A stretch of DNA of 64,000 nt, from assembly GCA_002355455.1 (NCBI GenBank), contig AP017375.1, positions 1,178,001 through 1,242,000 on the forward strand, written 5' to 3'. Source of the stretch: Stanieria sp. NIES-3757 (lineage in GTDB: Bacteria > Cyanobacteriota > Cyanobacteriia > Cyanobacteriales > Xenococcaceae). Positions 1 to 9,391 of the stretch are shown in pieces (the first letter of the stretch is position 1; each line of letters opens with the position of its first letter). The notes beneath the pieces are model-generated. The model worked only from the letters and a program-made list of their open reading frames with translations. It ran no database searches and was not told the origin of the DNA. The position numbers and the translations under genes were made by a program.

Positions 1-385
1 AAGTGGGAGAATTTAAATTATTTGGTGTTTCAATTTCAGGGCTAAAATTTTCATAATTGTTATTATGAGTTGAAGTTGAATCTAGAGAAGTAGCTACATT
101 TTCCGCTCTTACTGACTCTTGGTCTACTTGAGTGTTCCGACCAAAGAAAAACCAACCTACAAAAGGAACAACTGCAACTAAAATTAATAACCACCAAGGA
201 AATTTAGATTTAGCTTCATTACTACTCCCATTGTTTTCAGTAGAAGTTGTTGCTTGAGCAATCTGTTCGGAGTGTAATTGGTTATGAGATTGATTAAAAA
301 ATGAAGCTTCAGCAGATTTTGGTGTTCCCGCGATCGCAAGTAACAAAGTCAGTGTGATTACAGAAGTACATTTGGTCTTTAGCAT
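1..385 (-). CDS. Membrane-anchored protein, 3' end beyond the window (DUF4912-like architecture)
   Basis: The frame opens with ATG at 385 on the minus strand and is still open at base 1, giving 128 codons. Residues 1-27 look like a signal peptide (MLKTKCTSVITLTLLLAIAG). A low-complexity Ser/Asn/Gln linker follows, then a single hydrophobic segment beginning FPWWLLILVAVVPFVGWFFF and a polar region. This order of signal peptide, linker, PWWLL helix and polar tail resembles the N-terminus of cyanobacterial DUF4912 proteins. The diagnostic domain would lie outside the window, so the family name is an inference. It is divergent from pyk, with about 340 bases between them. Confidence 0.6.
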   Translation of the reverse strand, partial: MLKTKCTSVITLTLLLAIAGTPKSAEASFFNQSHNQLHSEQIAQATTSTENNGSSNEAKSKFPWWLLILVAVVPFVGWFFFGRNTQVDQESVRAENVATSLDSTSTHNNNYENFSPEIETPNNLNSPT

Positions 386-690
386 AATTTTAAGTGCAAA
401 TAATAATTAGAAAGTGATAATTTTATCAATTTTATAAGTAAAAACATCAGTAAAACAAACATTGTTACTTTATTTTTATTATTATTGCGTATGTATTATT
501 ATTGACTAATTTGCCTTAAAAGAGCTATAATTGGCAATCTATGTAAATTACATTGAGCCTTTATCAAAGACAAAACCTAAGTCATAGTCATAGTAATTTA
601 TAAAAATAAATTATTGTTTTTGGGTTCATAATTAAACGAATAATTATCAATATCTCGATGGGAGTAATTTTAAGTAAATTAGGAATCCAG

Positions 691-696
691 TATAAT
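691..696 (+). promoter_or_regulatory. Probable -10 element of the pyk promoter
   Basis: A perfect TATAAT lies 30 bases before the pyk ATG. The -35 region 17 bases upstream (TTTTAA) is a poor match to TTGACA, so an activator or another sigma factor may be involved. The rest of the 386-725 gap is very AT-rich and I see no gene in it. Confidence 0.4.
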
Positions 697-725
697 GATG
701 CTTTGCTGTTGTCTTCTTCAGATCG

Positions 726-2483
726 ATGCGATCGCATAAATATACCCGTCGGACAAAAATTGTTGCTACCGTAGGTCCTGCTACTCTCAAACCAGATGTA
801 TTACGTCAGTTGATTCAAGCAGGGGCTACCACTTTGAGATTAAATTTTTCTCATGGTACCCAACAAGACCATCAAAAAGCTATTCGTCTGATTCGTCAGA
901 CTGCATTTGAACTTAATCAACCAGTAGGCATTTTACAAGATTTACAAGGACCAAAAATTCGTCTTGGCAAGTTTAGCTGTGGTAGTATTTCACTCCAACA
1001 AGGGGACTCTTTTGTGCTTACTAGCCGTCCTGTAGAATGCAATCAGGAAATTAGTTACGTCAGTTACAATCGCCTTGCTGAAGAAGTTCCTGAAGGTGCA
1101 ACTATTCTGCTCGATGATGGTAAAGTCGAGATGCAGGTAGAAAAGGTCAACTGCCAGAGTGAAAGTCTTCATTGTCGTGTAGTCGTCGGCGGTATTTTAT
1201 CAAGTAACAAAGGAGTAAATTTTCCTGGAGTATATTTATCCATTAAAGCCTTAACCGATAAAGACCGAGCCGATTTAATGTTTGGTTTGGATCAAGGTGT
1301 CGATTGGGTAGCTCTTAGTTTTGTTCGCAATCCTCAAGATATTCTCGAAATTAAAGATTTAATTGCTAGTGCAGGTAAATCTGTTCCTGTAGTTGCCAAA
1401 ATTGAAAAGCACGAAGCAATAGAACAAATGGACGCAATTTTGTCCCTTTGTGATGGTGTTATGGTAGCCAGAGGCGATTTAGGGGTAGAGTTACCTGCCG
1501 AAGATGTCCCCATTTTACAAAAGAGATTAATTGCGACAGCTAATAAACTGGGTATTCCAATTATCACTGCTACCCAGATGCTAGATAGTATGGTGAACAA
1601 TCCTCGTCCAACTCGTGCGGAAGTATCGGACGTTGCCAATGCAATTTTGGATGGTACTGATGCTGTGATGCTTTCTAATGAAACTGCGGTAGGTAGTTAT
1701 CCCGTCGAAGCAGTTAAAACTATGGCAACAATCGCTCAACGGATCGAATTAGAACAAAATCGAATTTCATCTGATTCTAATCATAAAGCTTCAATTCCCC
1801 ATGCTATTTCTGCTGCGGTTGGTCAAATTGCAGAACAGTTAGATGCAGCAGCCATTATGACCTTGACAAAAACAGGCGCAACTGCTCGTAATGTTTCAAA
1901 ATTCCGCCCTAAAACTCCAATTTTAGCGATTACTCCTAGCGTTCATGTTTCTAGAAGGCTACAAATGGTCTGGGGAGTAAAACCTCTACTGGTTTTAGAT
2001 CTTCCTTCTACTAGCCAAACTTTTCAAGCAGCAATTAATGTGGCTCAAGAAAAAACCTGGTTGGCTGCTGGAGATTTGGTAGTGATGACAGCAGGTACTT
2101 TACAGGGTGTAGCTGGTTCAACAGATTTAATCAAAGTAGAATTAGTTAAAGCTATCCTAGGTCAGGGTGCAGGTATTGGACAACGAGCAATTAGTGGTCG
2201 AGCCAGGGTAGTTTCTAATCCTCATGGGATTAATGATTTTAATCCAGGTGAAATTTTAGTAGCGCCTCAAACCAATGCTGGATTTGTCGAGATTATTCGT
2301 CAAGCTGCTGGAATTATCACTGAAGATGAAAGCTTAACCTGTCATGCGGCTACTCTTGGTTTGCGATTGGATATTCCTGTGATTGTTGGGTTTAAGAATG
2401 CCACCCAAATTATTCGCGAAGGAGCAATTATTACTTTAGACGCGAAACGAGGGATTGTTTATTCAGGAACAATGATGGAGTAA
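726..2483 (+). CDS. pyk: Pyruvate kinase with C-terminal phosphohistidine domain
   Basis: Catalyses phosphoenolpyruvate + ADP to pyruvate + ATP, the last step of glycolysis, in the cytosol. The N-terminal motif RTKIVATVGPA, the substrate-binding VAKIEKHEAIEQMD and the MVARGDLGVELP signature are all present (residues about 10-260). The C-terminal 100 residues form a PEP-utilising mobile domain with TCHAATLG, as in PPDK and in the longer cyanobacterial and Bacillus-type pyruvate kinases. At 585 aa it matches that long class. The first ATG is used; there is no clear Shine-Dalgarno sequence. It stands alone, with a hairpin repeat just downstream. Confidence 0.95.
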   Translation: MRSHKYTRRTKIVATVGPATLKPDVLRQLIQAGATTLRLNFSHGTQQDHQKAIRLIRQTAFELNQPVGILQDLQGPKIRLGKFSCGSISLQQGDSFVLTSRPVECNQEISYVSYNRLAEEVPEGATILLDDGKVEMQVEKVNCQSESLHCRVVVGGILSSNKGVNFPGVYLSIKALTDKDRADLMFGLDQGVDWVALSFVRNPQDILEIKDLIASAGKSVPVVAKIEKHEAIEQMDAILSLCDGVMVARGDLGVELPAEDVPILQKRLIATANKLGIPIITATQMLDSMVNNPRPTRAEVSDVANAILDGTDAVMLSNETAVGSYPVEAVKTMATIAQRIELEQNRISSDSNHKASIPHAISAAVGQIAEQLDAAAIMTLTKTGATARNVSKFRPKTPILAITPSVHVSRRLQMVWGVKPLLVLDLPSTSQTFQAAINVAQEKTWLAAGDLVVMTAGTLQGVAGSTDLIKVELVKAILGQGAGIGQRAISGRARVVSNPHGINDFNPGEILVAPQTNAGFVEIIRQAAGIITEDESLTCHAATLGLRLDIPVIVGFKNATQIIREGAIITLDAKRGIVYSGTMME

Positions 2484-2540
2484 TGATTCGGTTGAAACTA
2501 CGTCTACTTAAAAAATGTAGATTAAGAAATCAAAAACTAA

Positions 2541-2566
2541 TAGAGACGTAGCAAGCTCCGTCTCTA
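2541..2566. repeat. Small hairpin repeat after pyk
   Basis: Arms TAGAGACG (2541-2548) and CGTCTCTA (2559-2566) are perfectly complementary, and AGC/GCT pairs again inside. The sequence is of the 'GTAGAGACGTAGC' type scattered through many cyanobacterial genomes. It has no T-run, so it is a dispersed repeat rather than a classical terminator, although it may protect the pyk mRNA end. Confidence 0.6.
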
Positions 2567-2648
2567 CAGAGGTCAAATTTTTAGACTCTTTTGCTTATAA
2601 TTCAAGCTTATTGACGACAAAAGAACTTTCAGAAGATTTTTTTGAATC

Positions 2649-3347
2649 TTAATGTTGATTTTCTTTTTCTTTGAGAGGATCGGCAATATATCTAAAGTTT
2701 TGATCTGAATTCCAAGGACCTCGCTGATCTTGTCCATTAGTAGATAAGTTATAGTAAATATCTACTGTCTCGTCAGGCTGAATATTGCCAAAGAAGGGAT
2801 CGGTTAGTTTATTCATTGAGTCAAGAGCTTTCATAAACATATTGGTATGAGAGATTTCCCGAGTCAACAAGTGAACTAAAGTTTCTTTTGTGCCTTGGTC
2901 TGGTGCTAATTTAATTAGAGCTTCATAAGTTTGACGTGCGCCAGCTTCTGCTGCAATGTTAGCTCTTAAATCGCGGACAACATTACCACCTTCGTTGATA
3001 TAATTTGCAGTCCAAGCACTTCCTTGAGAATCTAGGAAATGAGGACCCATTCCTCTAACTGCAAATAAAGTACTAGTGAAAGCTTCAGTTTGATCGACAT
3101 TTTTGGTATGTACTTCGATCAATTTACCAACCATTTCTAAATGACTGAATTCTTCAATAGCAATATCTTGCAACATATCCCGAATACCTGGATCTTCGGT
3201 ATGAAAAGATTGTACCCAATACTGTAAAGCTGCTGTTAATTCTCCTGTTGCGCCGCCAAATTGTTCTAATAATAACTGAGCAAAACGAGGATTGGGGTCA
3301 CTAATATTTACTGCTTTTTCAATTAGTTCTTTTTTATGAAAAAACAT
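2649..3347 (-). CDS. Manganese (non-heme) catalase
   Basis: Disproportionates hydrogen peroxide at a di-manganese centre. The 232-aa protein is a four-helix-bundle ferritin-like fold. Candidate metal ligands are E36, the pair E66/H69 in EEFSHLEMV, E134 in AAEAGARQTYEAL and H167 in REISHTNMF. A proper Shine-Dalgarno (AAGGAGAA) sits about 9 bases before ATG at 3347. It is shorter than the roughly 270-300 aa catalases of Thermus and Lactobacillus, which fits the compact cyanobacterial and spore-coat-like members. It stands alone and convergent with pyk. A role in peroxide defence is inferred. Confidence 0.88.
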   Translation of the reverse strand: MFFHKKELIEKAVNISDPNPRFAQLLLEQFGGATGELTAALQYWVQSFHTEDPGIRDMLQDIAIEEFSHLEMVGKLIEVHTKNVDQTEAFTSTLFAVRGMGPHFLDSQGSAWTANYINEGGNVVRDLRANIAAEAGARQTYEALIKLAPDQGTKETLVHLLTREISHTNMFMKALDSMNKLTDPFFGNIQPDETVDIYYNLSTNGQDQRGPWNSDQNFRYIADPLKEKENQH

Positions 3348-3813
3348 TGTTTAATTCTCCTTAAAAATAATCAGTTGCTAGATTTATGCTGCAAAACAAT
3401 AATGACTTAATTAATTTCACTGTAGCGATGACGACTGAAGAAAGCTTGATACTTATGATAGATATTCGCTCATACTAAAAGATTCAAATTTATACCTTAA
3501 GATTGGTTATGAATTTAATTTATAAGCGATCGCTATAATCAATAATTATTCCTTTCTACATTCCCCTCTAACAAATCGAAATGGATTGCTGAAAATATTT
3601 ACTCTAATACTCAGCTTTAAAAGAAATTATCTGTCCTTTGCTTATCGCACAAGTGTAGGCAATTGCTATTAGTAAAATTAGAGATAATCAACGTTGCTCA
3701 TTACCTTGACATTTCTCTAAGTTGTAGTTTTAAACTTTCATTTTAGTGATTAGACTAAAATTGATTAAATATTAATTGTCTTATCTTGAAGCAGACGCGA
3801 GGGGTTCGCTCAC
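3348..3813. other. Intergenic region, no gene seen
   Basis: 466 AT-rich bases between two minus-strand genes. It must hold the catalase promoter. One HIP1 site lies at about 3528-3536 and another next to the stop of the downstream gene. No open frame of coding character was found on either strand. Confidence 0.5.
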
Positions 3814-4566
3814 TTAATTCGCGATCGCAAACTGAACCGACACCACAGCAGTAATATCTTTTTCCAGGGAAGAAGTATCATAAATCCCGTAATCGCTGAC
3901 ATCCGTTGAATTACGAGATGTAATTTGAAATACGCCTGTTGTAGCACTTCGGATCGGGCCAACTTGATTGCCAGTACTTTGAGTAATCGCCTCAGCTCTA
4001 GCTTTAGCATCTTTAGTTGCCTCAGAAACCATTTCTACCCGCAGTTGACTGAGTTTGGTATATAAGTATTGAGGAGGTTCGGAAACTAGGTTAATTCCTT
4101 GGTTGATTAACTCATTTGCTTGCTGGGATAGTTTTGTATATATTTCTACTTCATCGGAACGAATTTCCAATTGTTGACTCAGACGATAAGCCAAAATCGC
4201 ACCCGTTGCACTCCCGTTTGCTGTAATTTCTGGGATAGATTCAGTTTGAATAGTATTTAAGGTAAGTGCATTATTTGGTACTTGTTGTTCTTGTAAATAG
4301 GCTTGTAACTTCTCCATTTGAGCTTTCAAGCTTTGGTAGGCAGCTTGTGTGGTTGGCTCTTGGCTAGATACAGAAAAGCGTACAATAATATAGTCTGATT
4401 GAATCGGTTTTTTAGCAGAACCAGTTACTACCAAAACATCATTGGCTTGTTTAAAGTCGCCAATTGCTCTGGAAAATATAAAAGAACTTACGACCAAGGA
4501 AAAAGAGAGTACAGCTAATCCAGCGAAGAATTGTGGAAAATGCTCTAGTCCCGAAGATGCTTTCAT
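3814..4566 (-). CDS. SIMPL domain (DUF541) protein, membrane-anchored
   Basis: An N-terminal hydrophobic segment (about residues 12-34) anchors or exports the protein. The rest is one SIMPL/DUF541 domain, with the strand VLVVTGSAKKPIQSDY, the helix rich in Q/E around residues 75-95, TIQTESIPE, and the conserved DAKARAEAITQSTG segment near residue 200. SIMPL proteins form oligomeric periplasmic assemblies (BP26, YggE) of unclear biochemical role, linked to oxidative stress in E. coli. At 250 aa it has family length. It starts about 200 bases from, and divergent to, miaB. Confidence 0.85.
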   Translation of the reverse strand: MKASSGLEHFPQFFAGLAVLSFSLVVSSFIFSRAIGDFKQANDVLVVTGSAKKPIQSDYIIVRFSVSSQEPTTQAAYQSLKAQMEKLQAYLQEQQVPNNALTLNTIQTESIPEITANGSATGAILAYRLSQQLEIRSDEVEIYTKLSQQANELINQGINLVSEPPQYLYTKLSQLRVEMVSEATKDAKARAEAITQSTGNQVGPIRSATTGVFQITSRNSTDVSDYGIYDTSSLEKDITAVVSVQFAIAN

Positions 4567-4765
4567 CTATTTTGCTCCACAAAAGGTAGCTTGTACTCAA
4601 TGACGATTCCACTCTGAGCTAAGTTCCTTCAAGCGGTTCTAGAAACAATCAGACCGACTAAAAATCAACCATATCCCTATATCAGAAAATTATGATAAAA
4701 TAAAAGACTTGTTTAAAAAATTCAAGTAAGTATTTCTTTTAGGTACAATTCGCAATAAAGTTGCT

Positions 4766-6109
4766 ATGGATAGAGCCAGCAAACGATACAATATTGTTAC
4801 TTTCGGCTGCCAGATGAATAAAGCCGACTCCGAGCGCATGGCAGGTATCCTAGAAGAGATGGGATTTCGATGGGCAGAAGACCCCAATGAAGCAGATTTA
4901 GTTCTCTACAATACTTGCACAATTCGGGATAATGCCGAACAAAAAGTTTATTCTTATTTGGGTAGACAGGCAAAAAGAAAACACGAACAGCCAGACCTAA
5001 CTTTAATTGTAGCTGGATGTGTTGCCCAACAGGAAGGAGAACAACTATTAAGGCGTGTTCCAGAATTAGATTTGGTTATGGGTCCTCAACACGCTAACCG
5101 CTTGGAAGATTTACTTCAACAGGTATTTGATGGCAATCAAGTAGTTGCTACCGAACCAATTCATATTGTTGAGGATATTACTAAACCCCGTCGGGATAGT
5201 ACAGTTACAGCTTGGGTAAATATTATTTATGGTTGTAACGAACGCTGTTCTTATTGTGTTGTACCTAATGTAAGAGGGACTGAACAATCTCGTACTCCCG
5301 AAGGAATTCGCGCAGAAATGGAAGAATTGGGACGACAAGGATACAAGGAAATAACTCTACTAGGACAAAACATTGATGCTTATGGTAGAGATTTACCTGG
5401 TAGTACGGAAACGGGAAGACATCAACACACCTTAACCGATTTACTTTACTACGTTCACGATCTTCCAGGCATAGACCGAATTCGTTTTGCTACCAGTCAC
5501 CCTCGTTACTTTACCGAAAGACTGATTAAAGCGTGCCAAGAATTACCCAAGGTGTGCGAACACTTCCATATTCCTTTTCAGTCGGGAGATAATGAAATCC
5601 TTAAAGCAATGAAGCGCGGTTATACTCAAGAAAAATATCGCTCGATTATTGCTAAAATTCGCGAATATATGCCCGATGCTGCTATTAGTGCGGATGCGAT
5701 TGTTGGTTTTCCTGGGGAAACAGAAGCACAATTTGAAAACACTTTAAAATTAGTTGAAGAGATTGGTTTCGATCAATTAAATACTGCTGCCTACTCTCCT
5801 CGTCCTGGTACACCAGCAGCTTTATGGGATAATCAACTCAGTGAAGAAGTTAAAAGCGATCGCTTGCAAAGATTAAATCATTTAGTGGCAACTAAAGCAG
5901 CAGAAAGATCTGAACGTTATTTTGGTCGGATCGAAGAAGTTTTAGTCGAAGCAGAAAATCAGAAAAATTCTACCCAGGTAATGGGCAGAACTAGAGGCAA
6001 TCGTCTCACTTTCTTCCCTGGTAAGATTGAAGAGTTACAAGGCAAGACTGTCAAAGTCAAAATAACTGAAGTACGGGCTTTTAGTTTAACTGGAGAAGTG
6101 GTTGATTAA
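4766..6109 (+). CDS. miaB: tRNA-2-methylthio-N6-dimethylallyladenosine synthase MiaB
   Basis: A radical-SAM methylthiotransferase that converts i6A37 to ms2i6A37 in tRNAs reading UNN codons. The UPF0004 domain carries the three auxiliary-cluster cysteines C15 (FGCQMN), C51 (NTCTIR) and C85 (AGCVAQ). The radical-SAM cluster is C157, C161 and C164 in [18 protein letters not shown] domain closes the C-terminus. All six cysteines are intact and the 447-aa length is standard. A small hairpin with arms ACAGCAT/ATGCTGT lies about 15 bases after the stop. Next downstream is the IS-truncated gene. Confidence 0.95.
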   Translation: MDRASKRYNIVTFGCQMNKADSERMAGILEEMGFRWAEDPNEADLVLYNTCTIRDNAEQKVYSYLGRQAKRKHEQPDLTLIVAGCVAQQEGEQLLRRVPELDLVMGPQHANRLEDLLQQVFDGNQVVATEPIHIVEDITKPRRDSTVTAWVNIIYGCNERCSYCVVPNVRGTEQSRTPEGIRAEMEELGRQGYKEITLLGQNIDAYGRDLPGSTETGRHQHTLTDLLYYVHDLPGIDRIRFATSHPRYFTERLIKACQELPKVCEHFHIPFQSGDNEILKAMKRGYTQEKYRSIIAKIREYMPDAAISADAIVGFPGETEAQFENTLKLVEEIGFDQLNTAAYSPRPGTPAALWDNQLSEEVKSDRLQRLNHLVATKAAERSERYFGRIEEVLVEAENQKNSTQVMGRTRGNRLTFFPGKIEELQGKTVKVKITEVRAFSLTGEVVD

Positions 6110-6164
6110 GTAGACCATATACAGCATTTCTCAAATTTATGCTGTGAGAAATAATCTTATTCCA

Positions 6165-6541
6165 CTAGCTCAATCTTAGAGTTAGGTCATCAATACGTCT
6201 ACGAATTTCTGTCTCTGGAAATCCTTCTTTTCGATGTTTTTTGTAAAATTTGAGTAAGGTGTAATGAAACGAACTAAACCTAACTTTTGGTATTTGCTCA
6301 TCCAAAATACTGAAAAGAACTCTCCGATCTGGTAAGCATGGAGCAACCTTATTTAGTAACCAATAATCTTGGGCTATCAAAAATTTAGGTTCACAAAGTG
6401 CAGATATCAGTTTGTACTTCAAATGAGGCTTTACAATGGAAAGACCAACGCTAACTATTCGACGCAATACAGAAGTATGCCGAAAACGAACCCTACTATC
6501 AAGCCATTGAAAATACAGCTCTATTGCTTGATTAACCCTAA
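6165..6541 (-). pseudogene. 3' remnant of an unknown gene cut by the insertion sequence
   Basis: An open minus-strand frame runs from the IS edge (about 6541) to a stop at 6165-6167. It encodes about 124 residues starting VNQAIELYFQWLDSRVRFRH and ending IDDLTLRLS. There is no ATG start in it; the first possible start is TTG at 6467. The frame enters directly from the IS terminus, and beyond the other IS end the next gene's 3' end follows within 22 bases, so the 5' part of this gene is missing. I do not recognise the family. It is basic and helical in character. Confidence 0.55.
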
Positions 6542-7599
6542 GTACAGGACAAAAATTTTAGGGAGAAAAGAAACTCGTTTTGTTTCAAGTCTAAATCAGT
6601 AACAATAGAGCGTAAATGATCAAGACCATAACGGAAAATGCTCTTTGCTAGTCTTCCATGTTTTTTTATTTTAATTGGGTAATTTTGGTGCAACCACTCT
6701 CCTGTTTTGACAGCCCAACACAGAGCTAAAGCCATCAAAGCCAACAATTTACTCAATCGTTCAGAATTATTGAAGTGAGTCGATTCTAGACAAAACCCTC
6801 TGGTCTTAAACATTCCAAACAAGGTTTCAATACCCCATCGCTGTCCATAGTCAGAAATTGCTGTGTTACAAAAGTCGGGAGTAATCACAATTAGTAACTC
6901 ACCATTATCCAGACGCAAAGCAGAAACATAAACCTTACGTCCCCAAACCAGTTTTTTTCCCGATAAAACTTGAGTCTGTCCAGGTTGGAGATGAGCAAAG
7001 ATAATTGATGCTCTGAGTTCTTTTCGTCCCTCATTAATGCGATCGCTTGCTCTAATTCTCAATCTAAATCGAATTGTTGGTTCAATCAAAAGATACGAGA
7101 GCCAAGGCTTGCCAATAAATTCGCGGTCGCCAGTAAGATAAGCTACCTTCACATCGGGGAATATAGAGCAAAAACGCTCAAGTAAGTCCATTCTTTCGTC
7201 GCTATTAGAATTTCCTTTCTTCTCAAGCATTTCCCAAACTAGAGGGTATGCAACGCCATTATGTACCACTCCCAAGAGGAGAACATTGAATCGTTTCTCT
7301 CCGAAAGACCATTCAGTACGATCTATACTCAGAACCCAAGGTTGAGGTATGTTCATCAATATAACGATTGCTTTGGCAAGAACGACATAATCTAAATCGA
7401 AATTACGGAAGAACCGTTGTAGCCTTTTATAATTGGATTCTGTTTTCGCGTTACTCCTGAAACCAGTTGCCAGCTCTGCTAGGTTAATTGTCTTTACTCT
7501 TAGTAATGCTATGAGAAACAAAGCTAGAAAATTTAGCCTTGCGCCATGCCACCCTAAAAGCGGTTTCAAGGTTCGTCGTAGTAAGATAATCTGATTCAT
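6538..7599 (-). CDS. IS4 family transposase
   Basis: A DDE transposase of 353 aa. The catalytic triad can be placed at D93 (LSIDRTEW), D158 (YLTGDREF) and E258 in YGQRWGIETLFGMFK, which also gives the IS4 Y-R-E-K signature (Y251, R254, E258, K265). The frame is uninterrupted, so the copy may still be active. Its TAG stop (6538-6540) lies just outside the recognisable inverted repeat, so target DNA seems to provide the stop codon. It starts 86 bases inside the other terminus. Confidence 0.9.
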   Translation of the reverse strand: MNQIILLRRTLKPLLGWHGARLNFLALFLIALLRVKTINLAELATGFRSNAKTESNYKRLQRFFRNFDLDYVVLAKAIVILMNIPQPWVLSIDRTEWSFGEKRFNVLLLGVVHNGVAYPLVWEMLEKKGNSNSDERMDLLERFCSIFPDVKVAYLTGDREFIGKPWLSYLLIEPTIRFRLRIRASDRINEGRKELRASIIFAHLQPGQTQVLSGKKLVWGRKVYVSALRLDNGELLIVITPDFCNTAISDYGQRWGIETLFGMFKTRGFCLESTHFNNSERLSKLLALMALALCWAVKTGEWLHQNYPIKIKKHGRLAKSIFRYGLDHLRSIVTDLDLKQNEFLFSLKFLSCT

Positions 7600-7685
7600 A
7601 GGGTTTGGTTTGAGTGTGGTTACTTTTAATCAAACCCTTTTCTTGTCTTCTTTTGCAAGCTTCTGTTTAATTTTTTGTCCCGTAC
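6542..7685 (-). mobile_element. IS4-type insertion sequence, intact
   Basis: Imperfect terminal inverted repeats flank one transposase: GTACAGGACAAAAATTT at 6542 and, read inward from the other end, GTACGGGACAAAAAATT ending at 7685 (two differences in 17 bases). The exact ends are ambiguous. If the element starts at AGGAC/GGGAC, the 4-bp palindrome GTAC on both sides could be the target duplication. The total length of about 1.14 kb fits IS4-group elements with a single 350-aa transposase. Confidence 0.75.
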
Positions 7686-7706
7686 AGAGACTTTTGGCTT
7701 TTTATC

Positions 7707-8507
7707 CTAGGTAGCTTGTTGAAAAACCCACTGAGTCAAACCTGGAAATAAACGATACAATGTCGCAGGAAATTTGGCTGAACCGACAATAATTTCTGCT
7801 TGAGGATGTTTAACCGCTTGCCAAATTGCTTTAGCCACATCTTCTGGTGAACTCGCCAAAGGACTAGTCATAAATTTTTTCATTTGTTCCGCTTGTTGGT
7901 TGTCTGTATTGCCTTCTTTATTCTTAAAAACTGCCCGTTCGAGAAAACTGGTTTTAGTAACACTAGGATGAACTCCACAGACATGAATTCCTGAAGATTC
8001 TAATTCTAAACGAAGAGTTTCCGATAATCCCGCGATCGCATATTTAGTAGTACAATAAGCAGTCATGTTAGGAAGGGGAACTTTACTTCCAAATGAACCT
8101 ACGTTGATAATTGTTCCTTGTTGGCGTGAAAGAAAATGGGGTAGTAAGGCTTTAATAGTATAGATATAACCCCAAAGATTAACATTAATAATTTGTTGCC
8201 ATTCTTCAATTGTTGTTTGCACCATTGGTGCAGACATACAGATTCCTGCATTATTAACTAAGACATCAATATGATAAAAATTTGCCAAAGCTTGATCGAC
8301 TAAATTAGTTACTGCATCACGGTCACTGACATCGGTGGGAATAGCTAACACTTTGCGATTTAGTAGACGGATTTCTTCTGCTACTTGAGCCAGTTTTTCC
8401 GAATTACGAGCAGCAATAACCACATCGTAGCCTTTTTGTGCAAATAACAAAGCAGTTGCTTTACCAATCCCTTGAGAAGCACCAGTAATTAAGACAGTAG
8501 AAACCAT
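7707..8507 (-). CDS. Short-chain dehydrogenase/reductase
   Basis: A classical SDR, 266 aa, with a Rossmann glycine motif TGASQGIG (8-15), NNAG (85-88), catalytic S138, and Y151-x3-K155 in AYCTTK. An Arg in AARN after the second strand suggests an NADP(H) preference. The substrate cannot be read from sequence. ATG at 8507 begins immediately at the fold, so the start is secure. The 3' end lies only 22 bases from the insertion sequence, but the coding frame is complete. Confidence 0.88.
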   Translation of the reverse strand: MVSTVLITGASQGIGKATALLFAQKGYDVVIAARNSEKLAQVAEEIRLLNRKVLAIPTDVSDRDAVTNLVDQALANFYHIDVLVNNAGICMSAPMVQTTIEEWQQIINVNLWGYIYTIKALLPHFLSRQQGTIINVGSFGSKVPLPNMTAYCTTKYAIAGLSETLRLELESSGIHVCGVHPSVTKTSFLERAVFKNKEGNTDNQQAEQMKKFMTSPLASSPEDVAKAIWQAVKHPQAEIIVGSAKFPATLYRLFPGLTQWVFQQAT

Positions 8508-8709
8508 AGTTGTAATAAAAATGAGTTGGCAATTAAAAAGTTGGTCGATTTAGCAATAACTTAGATGCTGAAGAACTTGATTGAACTGAATCAGTTTAAC
8601 AAAGTTTATTTTTTTTCGTATCTCTCTGGATGCATAAAAAATTGATAACCAACCTATTTGGTAATTGAAAGCACAAAACAAAGCTCAACAATTTCAGAGG
8701 TTTAGAAAA

Positions 8710-9045
8710 ATGAAAAAAGCTGCACTAATCATCTCCACTCTAGCTCTAGCTCTTTGTCCCGTAGCTGCCTTTGCCCAACAAGCACAAGGTAATGTTCAAG
8801 CTGGAGCTAACCAAGGATTAACTCAAGGTTATGGCAATGTTACTAATCAGGCTGTCTCTAACGATTTAACTCAAACTCAAGTTGGTATTGATGGTTTTTC
8901 GATTAACCCTCAAATTCAAACTTCTGTTCAAGCTGGTCAAAACGTCGGTGTTGCTGTTGGTGAAGGTAATGTAATTAATCAAAATGTTTCTAACAGTGCT
9001 GACCAATTCCAATCAAACTTTGAAGTTCCTGCTTTTCCTTACTAA
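8710..9045 (+). CDS. Secreted protein with two 30-residue Gln/Asn/Gly repeats
   Basis: A signal peptide (MKKAALIISTLALALCPVAA, cleavage likely after AFA) precedes a 90-residue mature part. Residues 28-57 and 72-101 align without gaps over 30 positions with 17 identities (pattern VQAG-N-G---G-GNV-NQ-VSN---Q-Q). The Gln/Asn/Gly spacing recalls curlin-like amyloid repeats, but only two units exist and no curli genes are nearby, so this is a suggestion only. I chose ATG at 8710, preceded by AGAGG, over an upstream TTG at 8665 because the signal peptide begins there. Confidence 0.7.
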   Translation: MKKAALIISTLALALCPVAAFAQQAQGNVQAGANQGLTQGYGNVTNQAVSNDLTQTQVGIDGFSINPQIQTSVQAGQNVGVAVGEGNVINQNVSNSADQFQSNFEVPAFPY

Positions 9046-9091
9046 ATTTACTATTTAATTTGATATTAAAGCGATCATTTTATCAAAAAAA

Positions 9092-9117
9092 CCCAGTTTA
9101 CTCTTTAGTAAGCTGGG
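9092..9117. terminator. Bidirectional hairpin terminator
   Basis: Arms CCCAGTTTACT (9092-9102) and AGTAAGCTGGG (9107-9117) pair over 11 bases with one G-U pair and a 4-base loop. It is preceded by an A-run, so it ends in a U-run for transcripts on the minus strand. On the plus strand the tail CTTAATT is weaker but sits 47 bases after the secreted-protein gene. Confidence 0.7.
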
Positions 9118-9391
9118 CTTAATTATTAATCTGAATGACTAAAGTTGTATTCATCCTTGGCTTTACCAAAATTTACTTGAGCCACTGATAGAGATATACT
9201 CGGCTCTTACTTGAATATCTAAAATCTTTGGCTTCTATACTAGAAACTTCCAGTTTAAGATGAAATGCTTCATCTTTTTAGACTAACTCAGCAGCAGAAA
9301 CTTTAGCTATATATCTAAATTTACCCCAAAAATCAGAAGTCAAAGTATTATCAAATAGATAATTGTATTTAGAAATTATTTATAAATACAA

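Noticed and set aside
1334-1639. Minus-strand 101-aa frame inside pyk
   Set aside because: Antisense shadow of a well-conserved gene; no independent start signal or homology.
9290-9390. Minus-strand stretch ending FWGKFRYIAKVSAAELV
   Set aside because: About 32 codons between stops, no start codon; might be a remnant but not supportable.
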